From positions 1 to 6,183 of the forward strand of contig CAAFZG010000055.1 in assembly GCA_900767505.1 (NCBI GenBank): a stretch of DNA of 6,183 nt, given 5' to 3'. The position numbers were made by a program, and so were the translations under genes. Below are positions 1 to 6,183 of this stretch, piece after piece (positions within the stretch are counted from its first letter, which is position 1; each line of letters begins with the position of its first letter). Under the pieces are notes generated by a model. The model worked only from the letters and a program-made list of their open reading frames with translations. It ran no database searches and was not told where the DNA came from. The DNA is from Methanomassiliicoccales archaeon. Lineage in GTDB: Archaea; Thermoplasmatota; Thermoplasmata; Methanomassiliicoccales; Methanomethylophilaceae.

Positions 1-23
1 CCTACACGACGCTCTTCCGATCT
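1..23 (+). other. Illumina TruSeq read-1 adapter remnant (contig-edge contamination)
   Basis: The first 23 bases, starting CCTACACGAC and ending CTTCCGATCT, are identical to the last 23 bases of the 33-nt Illumina TruSeq universal/read-1 adapter as I remember it. A chance match of this length is negligible. The adapter ends exactly at base 23, and coding sequence for the helicase begins at the next base. This is library-construction DNA left on the contig edge, not part of the organism. It also supplies the first T of an apparent TTG start codon (23-25), so that start is an artefact. Confidence 0.97.
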
Positions 24-1417
24 TGGACAGGGGGAAGATCCTGATCCTGGCCCCGACGAAGCCTCTCGTGGACCAGCACCGGCAGACGTTCGGCTCGCTG
101 ATGCCCGATGCGCATGTCACCGTCCTGAACGGGACCGTGAGACCGGCCAAACGCATCGATGCCGTCGCAGAGAACGATGTGGTGATATCCACCCCGCAGA
201 CCGTGGCCAACGATCTGGAAGAGGGAAGATACGACCTGTCCGGATTTTCGCTGATCATATTCGACGAGGCGCACAGGGGGACCGGCAACTACGCCTACGT
301 CACGGTCGCAAGACACTGCGGCCACGACATCAGATGCGTCGGGATGACCGCATCCCCCGGGAGCAGCATACCGAAGATCGAGGAGGTGTGCATGAACCTG
401 CACCTCACCCGCATCGACATGAGGTCGGACGACGACCCCGATGTGTCCCCGTACATCCACTACACATACGTGAACAGGATCGAGGTGAACGTCCCGCAGG
501 ACCTGATGGACATTTCCGCGCTGCTGAGGTCCATGCTCGACCATTACGCGGACGAGATGAGGAGCCTGCATATCATCGGATTCGACAGACACGTCACCAC
601 CACCTACATGCTCACCATAGGCGGGATCCTCCAGCAGAGGCTGGCCCGCGGGGAGAAGACCGCCATAGTCTACAGGGGCCTCGCCCTCCATTCGATCTGC
701 ATCAAGCTTCTCCACGCCATCGGGCTTGCCGAGACGCAGGGCATGACCCCTCTGAAAGGGTACCTCATCGGAAGGATCGAGGCGGAAGCGGACCTGAAGG
801 AAGGCGGCAGGAGCTCGAGGGAGATCGTGAACCGTCCGGAATACGTCGGCATCAGGAAGATCATGCAGACGTCCAATGTGGAGCACTCCAAGGTCTCCAG
901 GGTGATGTCGATCGTCAGCAGGACCATCTCCGGCGGAGAGGGGTCCAAGGTCATGGTCTTCGCGCAATACAGGGAGACCTGCGAGATGCTCGTCTCCAAG
1001 ATATCCAACATCCCCGGTGCGAAGGTCGGGATGCTGGTGGGACAGTCCAACGGCGGACTCAGGCAGAAGGAGCAGATATCGCTCCTCGACGGGTTCCGCA
1101 GCGGCGACATAAATGTAGTTGTGTCCACTTCCGTAGGGGAGGAGGGACTTGACATCTCGAGCACGGATGCCGTGGTGTTCTACGAGCCCGTGGCATCCGA
1201 GATAAGGACGATCCAGAGAAGGGGACGCACAGGAAGGAAGAACGACGGCGAGGTGTTCGTCCTTGTCGCCAAGGGCACCATGGACGAGGCCATGGAGCGC
1301 TCCAGTGCCGAGAAGGAGGCCGTCATGAGGGACAGGATAATGAAGCTGAGCGAGTCCCTCAGCATGTGCCGCTCCCAGGTCACCCGCAAGAAGCAGACCG
1401 ATCTGGAAAGCTTCTGA
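24..1417 (+). CDS. hef: Hef/FANCM-type DEAH-box DNA helicase, 5'-truncated, without XPF nuclease domain
   Basis: This is a superfamily 2 helicase of the Hef/FANCM/Mph1 group, which unwinds and remodels branched DNA at stalled replication forks. Counting the codon at 23-25 as residue 1: motif Ia APTKP at 10-14, DEAH Walker B at 81-84, motif III TASPG at 109-113, motif IV region KVMVFAQYRET from 309, motif V STSVGEEGLD at 368-377, and motif VI QRRGRTGR at 398-405. Residues of about 120-300 fit the helical insertion seen between the two RecA-like domains of Hef. The 5' end is missing: the contig begins just before motif Ia, so Walker A (GxGKT) and roughly 40-50 residues are lost, and the apparent TTG start is partly adapter. 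The protein stops soon after the helicase core, whereas classical euryarchaeal Hef (about 750 residues) continues into an XPF-like nuclease and HhH region. The last seven residues, QTDLESF, resemble a PCNA-interacting (PIP) box. The helicase call is firm; nuclease loss rests on the clean stop followed by promoter-like DNA. Confidence 0.9.
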
Positions 1418-1438
1418 CCGCTTCCCGTTCTCAATCTA

Positions 1439-1452
1439 CTATATTCATATAG
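1439..1452. repeat. Small perfect AT-rich inverted repeat downstream of the helicase gene
   Basis: CTATA-TTCA-TATAG is a perfect 5-bp inverted repeat with a 4-nt centre, about 20 nt after the helicase stop codon. It could be a weak hairpin near the helicase transcript end, an operator half-pair, or chance in an AT-rich spacer. No poly-T tract follows, so there is no support for a classic terminator. Confidence 0.3.
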
Positions 1453-1485
1453 GATTTCACGGATATCATCCTGAGCCCAGCATAC

Positions 1486-1505
1486 ATAATATACATCATT
1501 ATATG
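1486..1505 (+). promoter_or_regulatory. Candidate archaeal promoter (TATA elements) for the PP-loop/radical SAM operon
   Basis: The 135-nt spacer 1418-1552 is AT-rich in its first two thirds and holds two overlapping TATA-box candidates, ATAATATAC (1486-1494) and CATTATATGC (1497-1506). With archaeal spacing of about 25 nt, these predict transcript starts near 1515 or 1527, giving a short leader that still contains the ribosome binding site. The hexamer ATACAT occurs twice, 9 nt apart (1482-1487 and 1491-1496), and may simply reflect base composition. Which box is used cannot be told from sequence. Confidence 0.5.
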
Positions 1506-1540
1506 CGGGCGCAGAGAACTCCGGAAGGGCCGCCGGGGCG

Positions 1541-1545
1541 GGAGG
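1541..1545 (+). promoter_or_regulatory. Shine-Dalgarno site for the ThiI-like PP-loop gene
   Basis: GGAGG lies 7 nt upstream of the ATG at 1553, which is optimal spacing. It fixes the start of the PP-loop gene and shows that this organism uses canonical SD-led initiation for genes with leaders. Confidence 0.75.
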
Positions 1546-1552
1546 AAACTGA

Positions 1553-2179
1553 ATGAAACTAGTATCGCTGATCTCAGGGGGCATAGACTCCCCCGTCGCA
1601 TCCTACCTTATGTCCAAGGCAGGGGCAGACATCATCCTGCTCCACATGAACAACGGCAGATACGGCGACCCCAAGGACCTGGAGAAGGTCGTGGCCATAT
1701 CCGAACAGCTTGAGAAGTACACCGGGAAGGAGTTCCCCGTGTACGAAGCGGACCACTGCGCCAACCAGGAGGTCATAGCCCACAAGGCCGATTCCAACTA
1801 TCAGTGCGTCATGTGCAAAAGGGCGATGCAGAACGTCGCCAAGCGCTTCGCCCAGGAGATCGGTGCTTCCGGCATAGTCATGGGGGATTCCCTCGGACAG
1901 GTCGCATCCCAGACCCTGACCAACATCAAGGCGGAACAGGCAGGCCTGGAGTTTCCCATCCTGCGTCCTCTGATAGGCCTCGACAAGGAGGAGATCATCT
2001 CCGTTGCCGAGACCATAGGGACGTTCGACATCTCGATCATCAAGACCAGCGGATGCTCCGCAGTACCGATCAGGCCCATCACCGAGGCCAAGATCGAGAA
2101 GATATCCCAGTTCGAGGAGAAGATGGACTTCGACGCGATGATCGACAGATGCGTCGCATCCATCAGGAAGGTCCGCTGA
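1553..2179 (+). CDS. Stand-alone ThiI-family PP-loop ATPase (predicted sulfur-transfer enzyme), no THUMP domain
   Basis: This 208-residue protein matches the C-terminal adenylation domain of ThiI, the tRNA 4-thiouridine synthetase. The PP-loop SGGIDSP at 8-14 binds ATP, which is used to adenylate the substrate before sulfur is added. The ThiI signature GDSLGQVASQTLTNI is at 111-125. It lacks the N-terminal ferredoxin-like and THUMP domains that hold tRNA (full ThiI is about 380-480 residues), and there is no C-terminal rhodanese domain. Cysteines C85 and C88 (CVMC) and C168 (TSGCSAVP) reproduce the three-Cys pattern that, in the methanogen ThiI studied from Methanococcus maripaludis, is reported to bind an Fe-S cluster needed for thiolation. 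The start is set by a GGAGG site 7 nt upstream. The gene is followed after 9 nt by the radical SAM gene, almost certainly cotranscribed. A tRNA thiolase using a separate binding partner is possible; another small-molecule or protein substrate is equally open. The family call is strong, the substrate unknown. Confidence 0.88.
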   Translation: MKLVSLISGGIDSPVASYLMSKAGADIILLHMNNGRYGDPKDLEKVVAISEQLEKYTGKEFPVYEADHCANQEVIAHKADSNYQCVMCKRAMQNVAKRFAQEIGASGIVMGDSLGQVASQTLTNIKAEQAGLEFPILRPLIGLDKEEIISVAETIGTFDISIIKTSGCSAVPIRPITEAKIEKISQFEEKMDFDAMIDRCVASIRKVR

Positions 2180-2188
2180 GGCGACATC

Positions 2189-3217
2189 ATGGACGGACTT
2201 CTGGAGAAGAAGGCGATCCTCACCCTCGGAGGAGGCGTCCACCTTCCCGAAGGGTACGTCGTGCCCTGCAGGATATCCCGCTCCACCGCCGGACCCGGTG
2301 CCGGATTCGGCTCCGTAGCATTCTCCTTCGGCGGCTACAGGGTCAAGAAATCCATATCGTACGATTCGGGCGAGTTCGAGCTGCACGTATCGGATGACGG
2401 GAAACTGTCGCTCACACATGACGGGGAGCCGTTCCTCGACGAGGTCATTCTCCAGCCTGTGGTCCGCCACTGCCCCGAACAGGCATTCTTCAACCTGGAC
2501 CCCAGATGCATGTACCACTGCGCATACTGCTCCTCTCCGCTCCTGGACATGAAGGACGACAAGCACCTGTCCACGGAGAGGATAATGGAGATGCTGAAGG
2601 AATCCGTCGAGACGCAGGATGTGAAGGCCGTGTCCTTCACGAGCGGCGTGGTCGGCAGCATCGACGAGACCGTCGGAAGGTTCATCGACGTTGTATCCAA
2701 GGTGAGGTCCGAGTATCCCTACATGCCCATAGGGGTCGAACCGTATGTGTCATGCAAAGATCACATCCGGATGCTGAACGATGCCGGCGCCGACGAGATC
2801 AAGCTCAACCTGGAGACCCCCCGCAGAGACATATTCGCGAAGGTCTGCCCCGATCTGGACTACGACGGGATCATGGGACTCCTCGAAGATGCCGTCGATG
2901 TGTTCGGCAGAGGACATGTGATCTCCAACGTCATCTACGGGCTCGGCGAGACCGATGAGGATCTGGAGAAAGCCATGGAGAAACTGTGCTCCATGGGCGT
3001 GATCCCGGGCCTGAGGGCGCTCAGAGTGAACAGCTACAACCGCGATCAGTTGTCTGCGGCCATCGGCGAAGCGGTTCCGATATCGAAGGAAAGGGCGATC
3101 GGACTCGCGGAGATGCAGAAGCGCATCATGGAGAAGCACGGACTGACGTCGATGACAAGCAGGACCATGTGCATGGAATGCGGATGCTGCGACATAGTCC
3201 CGTTCAGGGATATCTGA
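2189..3217 (+). CDS. Radical SAM protein with cysteine-rich C-terminal tail, function unknown
   Basis: This 342-residue protein carries the canonical radical SAM motif CxxxCxxC at C107, C111 and C114 (CMYHCAYC). That motif binds the [4Fe-4S] cluster that cleaves S-adenosylmethionine to a 5'-deoxyadenosyl radical. Downstream is a TIM-barrel-like core, with TSGVVGS at 151-157 in the position of the SAM-binding glycine-rich strand, VEPYVS at 183-188 and GLGETDEDLE at 251-260. The last stretch resembles biotin-synthase-like radical SAM enzymes. About 95 residues precede the motif, including a glycine-rich loop (AGPGAGFG, 34-41) and predicted beta strands; I do not recognise this domain. The C-terminus has four cysteines in 328-334 (CMECGCC), a likely site for an auxiliary Fe-S cluster. 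The start ATG has a GAGG 7 nt upstream that overlaps the stop codon of the preceding ThiI-like gene, which indicates an operon with coupled translation. A role in sulfur insertion or cofactor/tRNA modification with that PP-loop partner is inference. A relation to archaeal biotin/lipoyl-synthase-like families is possible but unproven. Confidence 0.85.
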   Translation: MDGLLEKKAILTLGGGVHLPEGYVVPCRISRSTAGPGAGFGSVAFSFGGYRVKKSISYDSGEFELHVSDDGKLSLTHDGEPFLDEVILQPVVRHCPEQAFFNLDPRCMYHCAYCSSPLLDMKDDKHLSTERIMEMLKESVETQDVKAVSFTSGVVGSIDETVGRFIDVVSKVRSEYPYMPIGVEPYVSCKDHIRMLNDAGADEIKLNLETPRRDIFAKVCPDLDYDGIMGLLEDAVDVFGRGHVISNVIYGLGETDEDLEKAMEKLCSMGVIPGLRALRVNSYNRDQLSAAIGEAVPISKERAIGLAEMQKRIMEKHGLTSMTSRTMCMECGCCDIVPFRDI

Positions 3218-3228
3218 CCGACAGGTCA
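3215..3228. repeat. Inverted repeat joining the stop codons of two convergent genes
   Basis: TGACC-GACA-GGTCA is a perfect 5-bp inverted repeat with a 4-nt loop. Its left arm begins with the TGA stop of the radical SAM gene, and its right arm ends with TCA, the complement of the TGA stop of the LarE-type gene. It covers the whole 8-nt gap between the two convergent genes. It may act as a small bidirectional hairpin, but it lacks a T-run and the stem is short. Confidence 0.4.
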
Positions 3229-4002
3229 CTTGTCGTAGCCGACCCTGTTGATCTCCGCACGGAGGCCCCTGGATCCGAAGAGTTCCACGACCTCCGTGAA
3301 ACACCTTTCCAGCACCTCGAATTCCGATGATGATGTCTGCACGCTGTATCCGTCACCGACACGGCGGATGCGGAGCTGTTTCAGCCCCGTGAGTTTCCTG
3401 ACGGCGTCTTCGAGGGATTCCACCTCCCTGAGGTCGTCCCAGGAGACCTCGGTGCCCTCCCGGAAACGCATGAGCATGCATGTGTCCTTGACCAATCCCA
3501 ACGGAAGGTCCATGCCGTCGATGTACCTGACGACATCGGAACGCGTGATGCCCGCATCGATCATGGGGGCGAGTATCCCGTTCTCCTTCCCGGCGACCAT
3601 GCCGGGCCTGTCCTCGGACAGATCGTCCACGATCTCCCCGTTCACTATCGTGCGGATGCCGATCCCATCGGCGACAGACCTTATCGCGGAGTACATCGCG
3701 GTCTTGCAGATGTAGCAGCGGTCGTGACCGTTCCCGAGTATGCATCCCAGATCCTCTGCCGGGACCACGGCCCTCGCATACCTGCACCCGATATGCCCGA
3801 GGACCTTCTCCGCAGCATCCCTCTGACGGTCGGACATCATCGGAACATCGGCAATGATTGCGACGGCGCCGTCCCCCAGGACCCTGTGGGCGATGTCCAT
3901 GAGCACGGTGCTGTCCAGGCCTCCGGAGAAGCATACTACGCAGCCTCCGGTCTCCGCCAATATGCCCTTCAGCCTCCCGATGCGCTCTTCGTAAGATGAC
4001 AA
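3226..4002 (-). CDS. larE: LarE-family PP-loop sulfur transferase (ATP-dependent), Fe-S-cluster type by its cysteines
   Basis: This is a LarE-type ATP pyrophosphatase. The best known LarE adenylates a pyridine-based precursor and inserts sulfur to make the nickel-pincer cofactor of lactate racemase. With the TTG start at 4002 the protein has 258 residues, close to the usual LarE length. PP-loop SGGLDST is at 26-32, RCYICK at 95-100, NGEIVDDLSEDRPGM at 121-135 (family: dGtNadDl.dyRPGm), and TCMLMRF at 174-180. Cys175 falls where single-use LarE has its sacrificial cysteine. The extra pair C96/C99 gives the three-Cys pattern reported for LarE enzymes that bind a [4Fe-4S] cluster and work catalytically. 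Start choice: TTG at 4002 has GGAGG 6 nt upstream and a TATA element about 38 nt upstream; an in-frame ATG at 4029 would add 9 residues but has no SD and lies just after the TATA element. No larB, larC or larA is visible nearby, so the substrate may differ. The gene is tail-to-tail with the radical SAM gene. Confidence 0.85.
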   Translation of the reverse strand: MSSYEERIGRLKGILAETGGCVVCFSGGLDSTVLMDIAHRVLGDGAVAIIADVPMMSDRQRDAAEKVLGHIGCRYARAVVPAEDLGCILGNGHDRCYICKTAMYSAIRSVADGIGIRTIVNGEIVDDLSEDRPGMVAGKENGILAPMIDAGITRSDVVRYIDGMDLPLGLVKDTCMLMRFREGTEVSWDDLREVESLEDAVRKLTGLKQLRIRRVGDGYSVQTSSSEFEVLERCFTEVVELFGSRGLRAEINRVGYDK

Positions 4003-4008
4003 GACCTG

Positions 4009-4013
4009 CCTCC
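4009..4013 (-). promoter_or_regulatory. Shine-Dalgarno site deciding the LarE-type start
   Basis: On the minus strand GGAGG lies 6 nt upstream of TTG (4002-4000). No comparable site precedes the in-frame ATG at 4029, so it favours the TTG start although TTG is a rarer start codon. Confidence 0.55.
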
Positions 4014-4035
4014 GTTGTCCCGGATGCATCGGTGA

Positions 4036-4045
4036 CGTATATCCT
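4036..4045 (-). promoter_or_regulatory. Candidate TATA element in the divergent larE-lig spacer
   Basis: On the minus strand AGGATATACG is centred near 4040. A transcript start about 25 nt downstream falls near 4015, just ahead of the SD site for the LarE-type gene. The same bases read GTATATCC on the plus strand and could also serve the ligase gene, predicting a start near 4065 and a leader of about 40 nt. A weak alternative for the ligase is the CTGTTAACT stretch (4074-4082), about 27 nt before the ATG at 4105, which would give a leaderless transcript. No SD motif precedes that ATG. Confidence 0.45.
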
Positions 4046-4104
4046 ATGCGAATGCCGAAGAACGTCAGCAAATCTGTTAACTACCACCAGACGATGCCCT
4101 GTCC

Positions 4105-5889
<1,785 letters not shown>

Positions 5890-5920
5890 ACAGAATGAGC
5901 GGTTTCGGACACATTCGACG

Positions 5921-5931
5921 ATATTATATAC
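5921..5931 (+). promoter_or_regulatory. Strong candidate archaeal TATA box downstream of the ligase gene
   Basis: ATATTATATAC is the best TATA-box match in the window and stands 32 nt after the ligase stop codon in otherwise GC-rich sequence. Spacing of about 25 nt predicts transcription from about 5950-5952. No sizeable ORF follows, so the product would be a very small protein or a non-coding RNA. The first bases of such a transcript could fold into a 5-bp hairpin (TGCCG 5953-5957 with CGGCA 5967-5971). Confidence 0.5.
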
Positions 5932-5951
5932 GCAGGAGACTCATCATTGGG

Positions 5952-5987
5952 ATGCCGGTGGCTTATCGGCAGGATGGGATGAGATGA
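5952..5987 (+). CDS. Possible leaderless 11-codon mini-ORF (uORF)
   Basis: The predicted transcript start of the TATA box at 5921-5931 falls at an ATG (5952). It would open a leaderless 11-codon frame, MPVAYRQDGMR, whose TGA overlaps the ATG of the next small frame as ATGA. The arrangement is what a translationally coupled pair would look like, but ORFs this short arise by chance. This is a candidate only. Confidence 0.15.
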   Translation: MPVAYRQDGMR

Positions 5988-6079
5988 ACAACAACGATCA
6001 GCAGCGCTCATGCTCCGGACCCAACGGACAGAAAGGTTCCGCAGACGAGCACGGCGTATGGGACGGAAGCGGAGATTAA
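5984..6079 (+). CDS. Hypothetical 31-residue small protein
   Basis: The frame from the ATG at 5984 to TAA encodes a polar, glycine-rich peptide starting MNNNDQQRSC and ending HGVWDGSGD. It has one Cys and one Trp, and no membrane segment or recognisable motif. Support: a strong TATA box 58 nt upstream, an ATGA overlap with the preceding mini-ORF, and about 63% G/C at third codon positions, which is compatible with coding but not strong. The same frame is open further upstream to an ATG at 5876, but that start overlaps the ligase gene and precedes the TATA box. No clear SD is present. The region may instead produce an untranslated RNA. I do not recognise the product. Confidence 0.25.
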   Translation: MNNNDQQRSCSGPNGQKGSADEHGVWDGSGD

Positions 6080-6127
6080 CCACTTTATTCCCAATTTATC
6101 GGTGACCGCAAGGTCTGAAAACCATCG

Positions 6128-6139
6128 AACTTTATGAAT
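6128..6139 (+). promoter_or_regulatory. Candidate TATA box for a leaderless gene at the window end
   Basis: AACTTTATGAAT is centred near 6134, about 27 nt before the ATG at 6162. That is the spacing expected when transcription starts at or next to the start codon. There is no SD motif between them, which fits leaderless translation. Confidence 0.45.
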
Positions 6140-6161
6140 TTGTGCATAGCATCCGCTATCC

Positions 6162-6183
6162 ATGTCTGTCCAAGTGTCAACGC
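6162..6183 (+). CDS. Start of an unidentified gene, truncated by the window end
   Basis: Seven codons (MSVQVST) run off the end of the window from the ATG at 6162. The case for a real start is its position about 27 nt downstream of a TATA-like element and the lack of an SD, the leaderless pattern. A competing open frame starts at the ATG at 6134, but that ATG lies inside the TATA-like element. Too little is present to identify the product. Confidence 0.4.

Noticed and set aside
2..967. A long minus-strand frame opposite the helicase gene
   Set aside because: Its end lies in adapter sequence and it is antisense to conserved helicase motifs Ia, DEAH and TASPG; a shadow frame.
1418..1552. Possible frameshifted XPF nuclease domain of Hef after the helicase stop
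   Set aside because: The spacer is only 135 nt, AT-rich and promoter-like, and then the PP-loop gene starts with a good SD. No nuclease motif (ERK-xxx-D) appears in any frame that I can see.
1553..2179. Annotation as a full tRNA 4-thiouridine synthetase ThiI
   Set aside because: Only the PP-loop domain is present; the ferredoxin-like and THUMP domains are missing, and no upstream in-frame extension is available, so the tRNA role cannot be assumed.
1574..2566. A 330-codon minus-strand frame spanning the PP-loop gene and part of the radical SAM gene
   Set aside because: It runs across two clearly coding plus-strand genes and their junction, has low-complexity composition and no domain; it is a shadow frame.
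4027..4029. ATG start for the LarE-type gene
   Set aside because: It has no SD and lies 10-15 nt after the TATA element, upstream of the predicted transcript start; TTG at 4002 has GGAGG at ideal spacing. It remains a possible alternative.

Overview
The window reads as archaeal chromosome. The evidence is a family-B ATP-dependent DNA ligase of the archaeal/eukaryotic type, a Hef/FANCM-type helicase, TATA boxes 25-30 nt upstream of likely transcript starts, GGAGG ribosome binding sites, and heavy use of AGG/AGA (Arg) and ATA (Ile) codons in a GC-rich background. My best guess is a euryarchaeon of the Thermoplasmatota, possibly a host-associated Methanomassiliicoccales methanogen. That is inference from style and gene content; no marker gene here proves it.

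Layout. Bases 1-23 are not biological: they match the 3' end of the Illumina TruSeq read-1 adapter, so this is an untrimmed contig edge. The adapter runs straight into a 5'-truncated Hef-type helicase (to 1417, +). That helicase has no XPF nuclease domain and ends in a PCNA-binding-like tail. An AT-rich promoter region (1418-1552) follows, then a two-gene operon on +: a stand-alone ThiI-type PP-loop ATPase (1553-2179) and, 9 nt later, a radical SAM enzyme (2189-3217). Tail-to-tail with it, on the minus strand, is a LarE-type sulfur-transfer PP-loop protein (3226-4002). A short divergent promoter region leads to the DNA ligase (4105-5889, +). The last 290 bases hold a strong TATA box with one or two doubtful mini-ORFs, then a second TATA box and the probable leaderless start of a gene cut off by the window end.

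How the genes may work together. The outer genes (Hef-type helicase, DNA ligase) belong to replication-fork repair and end joining; both carry a candidate PCNA-interacting peptide. The middle three genes form a compact sulfur-chemistry cluster. Two PP-loop ATPases of different families each carry a CxxC plus a distant third Cys, the arrangement used to hold an Fe-S cluster in iron-sulfur-dependent thiolation enzymes. The radical SAM protein between them has an extra cysteine-rich tail. The ThiI-like protein lacks a THUMP tRNA-binding domain, and LarE has no LarB or LarC beside it, so the usual substrates (tRNA 4-thiouridine, the lactate racemase nickel cofactor) are not supported. This trio is the best candidate for an undescribed pathway here, perhaps sulfur insertion into a cofactor, but that role is inferred.
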